From assembly GCF_002904295.1 (NCBI RefSeq), contig NZ_PPHG01000075.1:186001-250000 (forward strand): a stretch of DNA of 64,000 bases. The letters run 5' to 3'. A model generated the notes under the pieces. The model made no database searches and had not been told where the DNA came from. It was given only the letters and a program-made list of their open reading frames with translations. The DNA comes from Amycolatopsis sp. CA-128772. GTDB lineage: Bacteria > Actinomycetota > Actinomycetes > Mycobacteriales > Pseudonocardiaceae. How positions within the stretch are numbered: the stretch's first letter is position 1; the number at the start of each line of letters is the position of its first letter. Shown here in pieces: positions 8,632 to 16,569 of this stretch. Both the position numbers and the translations under genes were made by a program.

Positions 8632-10119
8632 TCAGCAGTGGGGCATCACGTCGTCGAAGGAGGCGCAGTTGTCCTGGTCCCACGGGGTCGACTGCCACTG
8701 CTCCGCGGTCAGAATCCGGGACGTGTCGCCGGCCACGAACTTCCACGGGCCGTAGTAGGAGTTGCTGAACCAGTAGTTGCCCTGGTCGTGGGTGATCGCG
8801 TCCTGGACGAGGGTGGCCTTGTACGGGGACCAGGACGGGTACGTTCCGTAGTTGGACAGCAGGGCCATCTTGCCGCACACCCCGTTCGTGCAGCCGGCGG
8901 CGGCCGGGTCGAAGCGGAACGTGTTGTCGTGGACCTCGACCAGCTGGGTTTTCCAGCGGCAGTCGTCGAACAGGGGTGACGAGTCGATGCCCGGCGCCGC
9001 ACACTGCGTGCGGTCGGCCACCAGCTTGGTGCACGTGTTGATCGAGGTGTTGGCCGGGCTGTTGCAGAACCGGTCCGCGTTCTCCCAGGCCGTGATGCCC
9101 GACCAGTTGTCCTCGAACGTGTTGTCGTAGATGTCGATCAGGTGCGTGCGGGCCGGCACCCGGGGCTCGCCGCCCGATTCGGACAGGTAGACGCTGGCCA
9201 CCGGGAAGTTGTCGCCGCGGTCGGCCCGGCGCTTGCCCGCGACCAGGCTGTTGCGGCGCAGGACGTTGTCGCGGAACACCAGGTTGTAGCTGATCTCGTA
9301 GAACAGGGCCTCGGCGTCGTTGTCCTCGATCAGGTTGTGCTCGATGAGGAAGTCGTTGTTGTCGGTGTCGGCCCACAGGCCGGCGCCGTGGTTGTGGTGG
9401 ATCCAGTTACCGCGGACGTCGGCCTTGTCGACCACCCAGAACTTGATCCCGCCGCTGCACCCGCAGCCCGGGTTGCGCGTTTCCCAGTCGTCGGTGTTGT
9501 TGCCCGAGATTTCGTTGCCTTCGACGACCAGGGCGGTGATCGTGCTGTCGGACCGGTAGGCGTTCATGCCGTACTGCCCGTTGTTGCGCAGGCAGCTGTG
9601 CCGCAGCTCCTGCCGGGCACCCGCCATGATTCCCGCGCCTTTGTTGTTCTGCACGGTGGTGTTTTCGATGATCCAATGTTCGCCGGAATCGTGGTTCACC
9701 ACGCCCTGGTCCTGCGGAGCGACGAAGTTCTGGATCGTGAGCCCGCGGATGACGACGTCCTTCGCCTGCTGGGTGAACGCCGCCCGGTTGATGCCCTGCC
9801 CGTCGAGGATCGCGCCCGGCGCACCGAGGTAGACGTCGCCGTCCTTGGGGATGACCTGCCCGAACGGGTCCGTGGCCAGCGTGTGCGTGCCCGCCGGCAG
9901 CCAGAACGTCGTGCCCGGCGGCGAGTCCTGCGACTTGCGGTAGAGGTCGCCGGGCACCGCCGCGTCGACGGTGACGGCGCCCGCCGGGGCCGTCGTGTTG
10001 GCCACCGGCTGGTGATCGCACACCGGCCCGGGCGTCACGGCGGCGGCCGCCGCCGGACCGGGCGGGACGACGAACGCGGCCAGCAGAACGACGGCAAGAA
10101 TGGACCTCAGGTGCGACAT
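8632..10119 (-). CDS. Secreted right-handed parallel beta-helix protein
   Basis: 495 residues with a Sec signal peptide (MSHLRSILAVVLLAAFVV, then PPGPAAAAA). The mature part has repeating beta-helix rungs typical of NosD/pectate-lyase-like folds: DVVIRGLTIQNF, HWIIENTTVQNN, LVVEGNEISGNN, DFLIEHNLIEDN, LVFRDNVLRRN and LIDIYDNTFEDN. Such proteins bind or cleave polysaccharides, and the substrate cannot be told from sequence. Several Cys pairs (NPGCGC, CTNGVCG, CDHQPV) suggest disulfides outside the cell. It is a single gene; the next gene downstream starts about 95 bases on, beyond a possible hairpin. Confidence 0.85.
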   Translation of the reverse strand: MSHLRSILAVVLLAAFVVPPGPAAAAAVTPGPVCDHQPVANTTAPAGAVTVDAAVPGDLYRKSQDSPPGTTFWLPAGTHTLATDPFGQVIPKDGDVYLGAPGAILDGQGINRAAFTQQAKDVVIRGLTIQNFVAPQDQGVVNHDSGEHWIIENTTVQNNKGAGIMAGARQELRHSCLRNNGQYGMNAYRSDSTITALVVEGNEISGNNTDDWETRNPGCGCSGGIKFWVVDKADVRGNWIHHNHGAGLWADTDNNDFLIEHNLIEDNDAEALFYEISYNLVFRDNVLRRNSLVAGKRRADRGDNFPVASVYLSESGGEPRVPARTHLIDIYDNTFEDNWSGITAWENADRFCNSPANTSINTCTKLVADRTQCAAPGIDSSPLFDDCRWKTQLVEVHDNTFRFDPAAAGCTNGVCGKMALLSNYGTYPSWSPYKATLVQDAITHDQGNYWFSNSYYGPWKFVAGDTSRILTAEQWQSTPWDQDNCASFDDVMPHC

Positions 10120-10791
10120 GCCGTGAACCTACGCAACTTCGCCGCGAAACGCTTTGGGCCGAACGTGTCAATTCACCGGCTTTTCGGGTGTACCAGGTAA
10201 CCGAAAAGGCAGTGATTACTCCACGACTGTGAATACCGTGGGAACAATCGGTGGACGGTTCTGTTATCGTGGCCGGACGGCCGGCGCACGGCCGGAATTC
10301 CCCGCCGGCGGCGGTCCGGGCGGCCGGACCGGTGCGGCCGTCTGCCGGAACCCGCCGGCCGCCGAGTGGCGGACGGACGCGCCGAGTGGCCGGCGGCCCC
10401 CGATGGCGGACGGACCCCGAGTGGCCGACGAACGCCGACGGACCCGACGGCGCCGGCACGCGACCCCGTCATCCGGCCCCCGTCACCCGCCCCGAGCCAC
10501 CCGGACCCGCCCCGCGGCCCGGCTCACGAATCGGCGACCTAAACGGACGACTACCTGAGCGAGTGATTTCCCCCCATTCATTCCGGTCATCCCGGCGGCG
10601 GCACTCTAGGCTTGTCCGACCCCCTTCCGGATCTGTCCTCCACTCGGCGGTTCTCGCACACCGATCGGGTCTTTGCGCAGGTCAACGGCCTCCCCAGGGC
10701 GGTACCGTCCATACCGGACAGAACTTCTGCCCCGACGTCCGGACCCCGATTCAAACCGGAGTCGTACTCAGGAAGGGAACCCCGAGAAATC
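10120..10791. other. 672-base intergenic region with short GC-rich repeats; promoters expected at both ends
   Basis: No convincing gene. The left part up to about 10270 is AT-richer than its surroundings and probably holds the promoter of the beta-helix gene. About 10270-10500 is very GC-rich with degenerate repeats of CCGAGTGGC and GGCGGACGGA. The right part, about 10560-10791, should hold the promoter of the His/Asp-rich gene. Open frames here look like chance products of GC bias and lack ribosome sites. Confidence 0.6.
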
Positions 10792-11604
10792 ATGTCCACA
10801 TTGCGACGACTGGCTGTCGCCGGCGCTTTCGCGCTCCCGCTTTCCCTCGTCATCGCCGGCCCGGCGACCGCTCATCCGCTGGGCTGGCCGAACGACTCGT
10901 GGAGCGCCGGAAGCTCCAGCAGCTGGGCCGGCATCGGTGGTGCGGGCACAACCGACACCGACGAAGGTGGCACCTGGTGGGGCCACCACTGGTCCGAGTC
11001 GGAATCCGCCGTGGCCGGCATCGGCGGCGCCGCTGTCACGCACAGCTACGAGTCCGGCGACAACGACTGGAACCGGCCGTGGCACCACAACGTGCACGAC
11101 GGGTCCTACGGCCACGACAACGACCACGGCGACGGCTGTGGCTGCAACGACTACGACCACGACAACTACCCCGTGACCCACCACGCCGTGAGCCACCCCG
11201 ACCCGGTGGACAACGACGCGCCGGCCGTCCACACCCACCCGGTGTACGACGCCGACGACCACGACGGCTACGACCACCACGGGTACGACCACGACGCCAG
11301 CTACGGCGCCGAGATGCAGTCGGCCGGGATCGACGGCGCGACCTCGGGCCACGTCTGGAGCCACGCGGGTGAGCACTACGCCACCTACGAGGCGGAGAAG
11401 CTGACGGCCGGTCCGTACGGCGCTTCGTCCGAGGGTGCGCACTCGGTGGCCGTGCCGGACTACGCGGGTCACCACTCGTGGTACACCGCGGCGGGCATCG
11501 ACGGGGCCGAGACGCACTCGGTGACCGCGGTGGCCGACGCGACCGACGACGACGCGTGGGCCTACCACGACGTCGACGGCGACTCCGACTACGACCAGGG
11601 CTGA
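10792..11604 (+). CDS. Secreted His/Asp-rich repeat protein of unknown function
   Basis: 270 residues from ATG 10792, preceded by AGGAAGGGA. The frame is open upstream, but the signal peptide (MSTLRRLAVAGAFALPLSLV to about PATA) fixes this start. The mature protein is dominated by His, Asp, Gly, Tyr and Trp. A central zone at about 100-170 has dense runs such as SYGHDNDHGDGCGCNDYDHD and DDHDGYDHHGYDHD. Around it are four copies of an AGI[GD]GA unit: AGIGGAGTT, AGIGGAAVTHSY, AGIDGATSGHVW, AGIDGAETHS. Predicted pI is very acidic. Such composition suits metal chelation (zinc, copper, nickel or calcium) at the cell surface or in spores, but I know no family for it. Isolated gene followed by a strong terminator. 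Confidence 0.85.
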   Translation: MSTLRRLAVAGAFALPLSLVIAGPATAHPLGWPNDSWSAGSSSSWAGIGGAGTTDTDEGGTWWGHHWSESESAVAGIGGAAVTHSYESGDNDWNRPWHHNVHDGSYGHDNDHGDGCGCNDYDHDNYPVTHHAVSHPDPVDNDAPAVHTHPVYDADDHDGYDHHGYDHDASYGAEMQSAGIDGATSGHVWSHAGEHYATYEAEKLTAGPYGASSEGAHSVAVPDYAGHHSWYTAAGIDGAETHSVTAVADATDDDAWAYHDVDGDSDYDQG

Positions 11605-11623
11605 CGTCCGCAGGTCATAGCCG

Positions 11624-11672
11624 GAGCTGAGCGAGCCGGGTCCGCCTTCCGCGGGCCCGGCTCGCTCAGCTC
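11624..11672. terminator. Strong bidirectional hairpin terminator
   Basis: A 22-base arm GAGCTGAGCGAGCCGGGTCC.. (11624-11645) pairs almost perfectly with 11651-11672, with one G-U-type mismatch and a 5-base loop. It lies 20 bases after the His/Asp-rich gene. On the other strand it contains the stop codon of the next gene (TGA at 11668-11666), so it serves two convergent transcripts. Confidence 0.85.
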
Positions 11673-12160
11673 GTGGCCAGCAGTTCCCGCACGGCGGCCG
11701 ACCTGGCTTCGTCGAGGAACCGCAGGCCCATGAAGTTGTCGCCGGGCGTGAAGCCGGGCAGCGCCCAGATCGCTTCGTAGGGCAGCCCGACCCGCCGGTA
11801 GCGGCGCAGGCTGTAGACGTTGCTGAACAGGCACTTGCCGGGGTCCGGGCGCCACAGCCGGCGCGCGAAATCCGGGTTCCGGAAGCCGTGCCCGACCTCC
11901 GCGGCGGCCTGGACGTGCCGCCGGCCGGTGAACAGCACGACGTCGCCGGTGGTGACGGTGTCCATCCGGCGGTCGTACTTGTCCTTGGCGCCCCAGAACC
12001 GGGCCCGGCCGCCCGGGTGCAGCGCGTTCAGCCGGGCGAGGTCCGCCGGGTCGAGCAGGTCGGCGAACTCGCGGAAGGCCACGGCCCGCTCGAGGGACTC
12101 CGATCCGTACCGGCGGGCGTCCGCGGTGCCGTAGGCGGGCTGGACGAAGACCTGGACCAC
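11666..12160 (-). CDS. Conserved-looking hypothetical protein, possibly PUA/EVE-like
   Basis: 164 residues from GTG 12160, with a weak ribosome site; 15 bases after the amidohydrolase stop, so probably cotranscribed. Sequence features: DVVLFTGRRHVQAAAEVGHGFRN and a C-terminal part with FSNVYSLRR and PYEAIWALPGF. The pattern of a small beta-barrel followed by a gatekeeping aromatic surface recalls PUA-like/EVE domains that read modified bases, but the match is only impressionistic. Its stop codon lies within the terminator stem. No Cys/His metal cluster or transmembrane segment is seen. Confidence 0.6.
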   Translation of the reverse strand: MVQVFVQPAYGTADARRYGSESLERAVAFREFADLLDPADLARLNALHPGGRARFWGAKDKYDRRMDTVTTGDVVLFTGRRHVQAAAEVGHGFRNPDFARRLWRPDPGKCLFSNVYSLRRYRRVGLPYEAIWALPGFTPGDNFMGLRFLDEARSAAVRELLATS

Positions 12161-12175
12161 GGGCCGTACGGTAGC

Positions 12176-13609
12176 TCAGCCGCCGTGGGTGGTGTCGCTC
12201 TGGTAGTCGGTGTAGGTGTACGGGTTGTCGAGGATCTTCGTCTCCGGGACGTCCGGGTTCATCCCCTGCCGCCACGCCTCCTCCCCCAGCTGTGCACGCA
12301 GGTGGTCCACGGTCTCCTCGACGCGCCGCCGGACCGCGGGCAGGTCGACGCCGACGAGCCGGCCGTCGCGCTTGACCACCCGGCCGTTGACCAGCACGGT
12401 GTGGACGTCGCCGCGCTGGGCCTGGAAGGCGACGTGGCCGTAGGGGTTGAGCAGCGGGAACGACGCCGGGGACGCGTCGTTCTTCAGCAGCACGACGTCG
12501 GCCTTCTTGCCGACTTCGAGGCGGCCCAGGTCCGTGCGGCCCAGCGCGGCGGCGCCGCCGCGGGTCGCCCACTCCACGACCTGTTCCGCGCGCAGCGCCG
12601 CGTGCGTCACCGTCTCGCCCTCGGCGTGGGCCTCCAGGTGTTCGCGGGACCGGTCGGCGCCGAGGGTGGCGCGCATGGCCGAGAACAGGTCGCCGCTCCA
12701 CCACACCGAAGTGTCCATCGACAGCGACACCGGGATCCCGTACTTGCGCAGCGCCCAGGTGGGCGGGTAACCCTGGCCGGCGCTCTGCTCGCTCTCGGTG
12801 GAGACCGACACGGAACCGCCGGTCGCGGCGATCCGGTGGTAGGAGTCCGCCGACAGCGACGCGCCGTGGACGTAGATCGTCTCCGGGGTCATGAACCCGT
12901 GGTCGTGCATCAGCCGGATGCCGTCGTCGCCGGTGGCGCCCCAGACGCCGGCGTGCGTGGTCACCGGGACGCCGAGTTCGCGGGCCACCTCGAACGCCGG
13001 CTTTTCGGGGAACGCCGGGTCGCCGGTGACGTCGAAGGCGAGCTGGAAGCCGAGCAGGTCGTCGCCGGTGATGCGGCGGGAGACGAAGTCGCGGAACTCC
13101 GGCGTGCCGGTCCAGGTGGCCGGCGAGTCCTGGATGTTGCCGTAGGCGAGCACGAACCGGCCGGGGACCGCCTGCAGCGCGTCCGCGGCGGCGTCGGCGT
13201 GCTGGGTCGTCTGCAGGCCGTGGGACCAGTCGACGGTGGTGGTGACGCCGGCTTCGAGAGCTTCCAGGGCGCCGAGCAAGTTGCCGGCGTAGATGTCTTC
13301 GGGGCGGAACACCTTGCCCCACTCGAGGTAGTACCAGACGAAGTACTGGGTCAGCGTCCAGTCGGCGCTGTAGCCGCGCATGGCGGTCTGCCACAGGTGG
13401 CGGTGGGTGTCGATCATGCCGGGCATGACCAGGCCGCCGGAGGCGTCGATCTCGGTGGTGCCGGGCGGGACGTCGAGGGCGGGCCCGATCGCGGTGATCC
13501 GGTCGCCTTGGACGAGGACGTCTTCGCCGGGCAACACGCGGCGGGCGTCGTCGAGGGTCAGCACCGTGCCGCCACGCAGGACGACCGGACCCTCGGTGGA
13601 CTGCGTCAT
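12176..13609 (-). CDS. Amidohydrolase family protein (deaminase/hydrolase type)
   Basis: 477 residues, ATG 13609. N-terminal composite beta-sandwich strand VVLRGGTVLTLDD and the metal motif MIDTHRHLW (HxH), then VTTHAGVW (third His), IYVHGASLS (fourth His) and SLSMDTSVWWSG (catalytic Asp). This is the order of the metal-dependent amidohydrolases related to cytosine, S-adenosylhomocysteine and atrazine deaminases/chlorohydrolases. The C-terminal LEVGKKADVVLL closes the sandwich. The substrate is unknown. Divergent from the IclR regulator across 127 bases carrying a GTCCG-N5-CGGAC element, so it is probably part of the same catabolic regulon. Confidence 0.88.
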   Translation of the reverse strand: MTQSTEGPVVLRGGTVLTLDDARRVLPGEDVLVQGDRITAIGPALDVPPGTTEIDASGGLVMPGMIDTHRHLWQTAMRGYSADWTLTQYFVWYYLEWGKVFRPEDIYAGNLLGALEALEAGVTTTVDWSHGLQTTQHADAAADALQAVPGRFVLAYGNIQDSPATWTGTPEFRDFVSRRITGDDLLGFQLAFDVTGDPAFPEKPAFEVARELGVPVTTHAGVWGATGDDGIRLMHDHGFMTPETIYVHGASLSADSYHRIAATGGSVSVSTESEQSAGQGYPPTWALRKYGIPVSLSMDTSVWWSGDLFSAMRATLGADRSREHLEAHAEGETVTHAALRAEQVVEWATRGGAAALGRTDLGRLEVGKKADVVLLKNDASPASFPLLNPYGHVAFQAQRGDVHTVLVNGRVVKRDGRLVGVDLPAVRRRVEETVDHLRAQLGEEAWRQGMNPDVPETKILDNPYTYTDYQSDTTHGG

Positions 13610-13627
13610 CGCTGCCTCCGTACACTC

Positions 13628-13642
13628 GTCCGCTCTACGGAC
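13628..13642. promoter_or_regulatory. Candidate IclR operator GTCCG-N5-CGGAC (site 1)
   Basis: Perfect 5-base arms with spacer CTCTA, 19 bases upstream of the amidohydrolase start and about 95 bases upstream of iclR. An identical-architecture element occurs before the CoA-transferase gene, which argues for a shared binding site for the IclR protein encoded between them. Binding is inferred. Confidence 0.55.
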
Positions 13643-13736
13643 ACTCAGTGGGCGCAGTCACCTTTGCCTAGGACCGGGCCGGTGTCAATCCCCGCCGCTA
13701 CGCTGCGCTGAGCACCATCGGAGAGGGAGGTGGCGG

Positions 13737-14546
13737 ATGCCACGCGAGGGCACCGGTCCCGATTTCATCGAAGCGCTGGCCCGCGGGCTCGAGGTGATCA
13801 CTGCGTTCGGGCCGCACCGGCCCGGGATGACGCTGGCCGAGGTGGCCGCGGCCACCGGCCTGGCCCGCCCGACCGCCCGCCGGATCCTGCTCACCCTCGA
13901 GGAGCTCGGGTACGTCCGCGCCGACGGGCGCGGCTACGCCCTGACCCCGCGGGTGCTCGACCTCGGCGTCGCCTACGTGCGCTCGACGGGCCTGTGGGAC
14001 GTGGCCCGGCCGCACCTGGAACGGCTGGTCGCCCGCACGGACGAGTCGTGTTCGATCGCGCAGCTCGACGGGTCGGACATCGTCTACGTCGCCCGGGTCG
14101 CGGTGCCGAAGATCGTCGGCCTGAGCGTGCAGATCGGCACCCGGTTCCCGGCCCTGCCGACGTCGCTGGGCAAGGTGCAGCTGGCCGCGCTGCCGCCGGA
14201 GGAGCTGGAGGCGGTGCTGGCGCAGCCGACGCGGTCGGGGCTGGTGCCGCGCTGGCAGCCGGACCGCGCCGAGCGCGACGCCGAGCTGCGCGAGGTCCGC
14301 GCCCGCGGCTGGGCGCTCACCGACGAGCAGCTCGCGCTGGGCATCCGGTCGGTGGCGGCGCCGCTGCGCGACGGGTCCGGGCGGGTGATCGCCGGCGTCA
14401 ACGTCAACTGCCACGCCGCCGAGACGCCGGTCGAGAAGCTGCTCGAGCACCACCTGCCGCTGCTGCTGCAGGCCGCCGGGGAGATCAGCGCCGACTTCGC
14501 GCGGCTGGATGCCGTCCCGCACGTCACCGTCCCCGCGGTGTCTTGA
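13737..14546 (+). CDS. IclR-family transcriptional regulator (PcaR/PobR-like)
   Basis: 269 residues from ATG 13737, with GAGAGGGAGG 7 bases upstream. The N-terminal winged helix (PGMTLAEVAAATGLARPTAR, then RILLTLEELGYV) is at about 24-65. The C-terminal effector domain has GTRFPALPTSLGKVQLAAL and SVAAPLRDGSGRVIAGVNV, the usual IclR signatures. Such regulators control aromatic catabolism with pathway intermediates as effectors. The neighbouring intradiol dioxygenase and CoA-transferase fit. The likely operators are the GTCCG-N5-CGGAC elements at 13628-13642 and 14582-14596. Confidence 0.92.
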   Translation: MPREGTGPDFIEALARGLEVITAFGPHRPGMTLAEVAAATGLARPTARRILLTLEELGYVRADGRGYALTPRVLDLGVAYVRSTGLWDVARPHLERLVARTDESCSIAQLDGSDIVYVARVAVPKIVGLSVQIGTRFPALPTSLGKVQLAALPPEELEAVLAQPTRSGLVPRWQPDRAERDAELREVRARGWALTDEQLALGIRSVAAPLRDGSGRVIAGVNVNCHAAETPVEKLLEHHLPLLLQAAGEISADFARLDAVPHVTVPAVS

Positions 14547-14581
14547 CCTCGGCGACCCTCGGGAGCAAACTGCGGACAGTA

Positions 14582-14596
14582 GTCCGACAGGCGGAC
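14582..14596. promoter_or_regulatory. Candidate IclR operator GTCCG-N5-CGGAC (site 2)
   Basis: GTCCG-ACAGG-CGGAC lies 17 bases before the CoA-transferase start. A further CGGAC arm at 14573-14577 gives an overlapping CGGAC-AGTA-GTCCG palindrome. Same arm sequence and spacer length as site 1. Position next to the ribosome site suggests repression of the downstream operon. Confidence 0.55.
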
Positions 14597-14613
14597 AGGA
14601 GTGGAGGCGTCGC

Positions 14614-15771
14614 GTGGAACCACCCCCCGGCCCGCTGTCCGGGCTGCTGGTCGCCGACTTCTCCCGGGTGCTGGCCGGCCCGTACGCCACGATGCTGCTC
14701 GCGGACCTGGGCGCCGACGTCGTCAAGGTGGAGGGCCCGCAGGGCGACGAGACGCGGACGTGGATGCCGCCGGTGCGCGGGGACGTCTCGACCTACTACC
14801 TCGGCGTCAACCGCGGCAAGCGGTCGATCGCCCTGGACCTGCGCGACGAGGCCGACGCCGCCGTCGCCCGCGAGCTGGCCGCCCGCGCGGACGTGCTGAT
14901 CGAGAACTTCAAACCGGGCGGGCTGGCCAAGTACGGCCTGGACTACGACACGGTCCGCCGGGCCAACCCCGGCAGCGTCTACGCCTCGATCAGCGGTTTC
15001 GGTGCCGGCGAGGGCGCGCACGTGCCCGGCTACGACCTGATGGTGCAGGCGATTTCCGGCCTGATGAGCCTCACCGGCGATCCGGACGGCCCGCCGTACC
15101 GGGCCGGGATCTCGGTGTTCGACGTCATGGCGGGCAACCACGCGGTGATCGGCATCCTGGCCGCGCTGCGCCACCGCGACGCGCACGGGCAGGGCCAGCA
15201 CGTCGAGGTCAACCTGCTCTCCTCGGCGCTGACCGGGCTGGTCAACCACAGCTCGGCCTACGCTGCCGGCGGCGTGGTGCCGTACCGGATGGGCAACGCC
15301 CACCCCAGCGTCTTCCCCTACGAGCCGCTGCCGACGGCCGACAACGACCTCATCGTCGCCGCGGCCAACGACGGGCAGTTCCGCCGCCTCTGCGAGGTGC
15401 TCGACCTCCCCGACGTTCCCGGCGATCCCCGGTTCGCCCGCAACGCGGATCGGACGAAGAACCGCGAAGAGCTCCGGCCGATCCTCGTCGAGCGGCTGGC
15501 GAAACGCGGTGCGGTGGACTGGTTCGACGCGCTGACGGAGGTCGGTGTCCCGTGTGGACCGATCAACACGATCGACGGCGGGTTCGCGATGGCGGAACGC
15601 TTCGGCCTGGACCCGATCGTCGAAGTCGGCGAGGGCGACCGCGCGGTCCCGACGACCCGCCACCCGATCCGGTTCTCCGCGACCCCGGCGGGCTACCGGC
15701 TGCCGCCGCCGGAGCTCGACGAGCACGGCGCCGAACTGCGGGCGTGGCTGACGGAGGCCGCGGATGACTGA
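14614..15771 (+). CDS. CaiB/BaiF-type (family III) CoA-transferase
   Basis: 385 residues from GTG 14614, with GGAGG 6 bases upstream. N-terminal LVADFSRVLAGPYATMLLAD and LGADVVKVEGPQGDETR are the family signature. The catalytic Asp is expected in the GYDLMVQAISGLMSLTG region. Family III enzymes move CoA between carboxylic acids. First gene of a tight operon with a citrate-synthase-like lyase (8-base overlap) and an intradiol dioxygenase. The pairing suggests activation of an acid to its CoA ester followed by lyase cleavage; the acid is unknown. Confidence 0.9.
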   Translation: MEPPPGPLSGLLVADFSRVLAGPYATMLLADLGADVVKVEGPQGDETRTWMPPVRGDVSTYYLGVNRGKRSIALDLRDEADAAVARELAARADVLIENFKPGGLAKYGLDYDTVRRANPGSVYASISGFGAGEGAHVPGYDLMVQAISGLMSLTGDPDGPPYRAGISVFDVMAGNHAVIGILAALRHRDAHGQGQHVEVNLLSSALTGLVNHSSAYAAGGVVPYRMGNAHPSVFPYEPLPTADNDLIVAAANDGQFRRLCEVLDLPDVPGDPRFARNADRTKNREELRPILVERLAKRGAVDWFDALTEVGVPCGPINTIDGGFAMAERFGLDPIVEVGEGDRAVPTTRHPIRFSATPAGYRLPPPELDEHGAELRAWLTEAADD

Positions 15772-16558
15772 CCCCGGCTACGAAACCGCTCTCGGAGCGT
15801 CCACAAAGGACAAAATCACCCTGCTCGGCCGGGACCTGGCCGAGGACGTCATGGGCACCGTCGGGTTCGGCGAGCTCGCCTTCTGGCTGGCGACCCAGCG
15901 CCGTCCGTCCCCCGGGGAAACGCGGGTCTTCGAGGCGGTGCTGGCCGCGCTGGCCGACCACGGCTTCACCCCGACCGCGATCGTCACGCGGCTGACCTAC
16001 CTGTCCGCACCGGACTCCGTGCAGGGTGCGCTGGCGGCGGGCCTGCTGGGCGGCGGGTCGCGGTTCCTGGGCGTCACCGAGGACTGCGGCCGGTTCCTGC
16101 ACGACGTCCTCACCGACGCGGGCACCCTGCCCGCCGATGACGGCGGCTGGGACGCGCTCGCGCTCGAAACCGTCGAAAAGCGCCGCGCGGACCGGAAGTT
16201 CGTCCCCGGCCTCGGGCACCACGTGCACAAGGACGGCGACCCGCGCACCCCGCGGCTGTTCGCCATCGCCGGCGAAGAGGGCCTGCGCGGCCCGCACCTC
16301 GAGCTGTTCGCCGCGATCGGCCGGGTGCACCCGCGGGTACTGGGCAAGACGCTGCCGCTCAACGGGGCCGGCGTCTGCGGCGCCGCGCTCGCCGACCTCG
16401 GGCTGCCGCTGGAGCTGCTGCGCGGGTTCGCGCTGCTGGCCCGCACAGCCGGGCTGATCGGCCAGCTCGCCGAGGAACTGCGCCACCCCGTCGCCAACGA
16501 CATCTTCCTTTCGGTCGACCTGAACAACCGGTCGGTCCCGCCGGATCCGCACGCGTGA
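15764..16558 (+). CDS. Citrate-synthase-like protein, citryl-CoA lyase type
   Basis: 264 residues, clearly shorter than citrate synthase (about 370-430) and of the size of the single-domain citryl-CoA-lyase-like proteins often encoded beside family III CoA-transferases. Diagnostic segment: FVPGLGHHVHKDGDPRTPRL (equivalent of the citrate synthase active-site His loop), then NGAGVCGAALADLGLP. ATG 15764 overlaps the CoA-transferase stop by 8 bases. Likely a CoA-ester carbon-carbon lyase acting on the product of its neighbour; the true substrate cannot be read from sequence. Confidence 0.8.
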   Translation: MTDPGYETALGASTKDKITLLGRDLAEDVMGTVGFGELAFWLATQRRPSPGETRVFEAVLAALADHGFTPTAIVTRLTYLSAPDSVQGALAAGLLGGGSRFLGVTEDCGRFLHDVLTDAGTLPADDGGWDALALETVEKRRADRKFVPGLGHHVHKDGDPRTPRLFAIAGEEGLRGPHLELFAAIGRVHPRVLGKTLPLNGAGVCGAALADLGLPLELLRGFALLARTAGLIGQLAEELRHPVANDIFLSVDLNNRSVPPDPHA

Positions 16559-16569
16559 GAGGAACGCCG

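Noticed and set aside
10154..10558. A 134-codon frame in the intergenic region
   Set aside because: Arg/Pro-rich translation with no ribosome site, overlapping low-complexity repeats; no support as a gene.
11888..13711. A 607-codon plus-strand frame opposite the amidohydrolase
   Set aside because: Val/Gly-rich antisense translation; the amidohydrolase has all metal ligands on the other strand.
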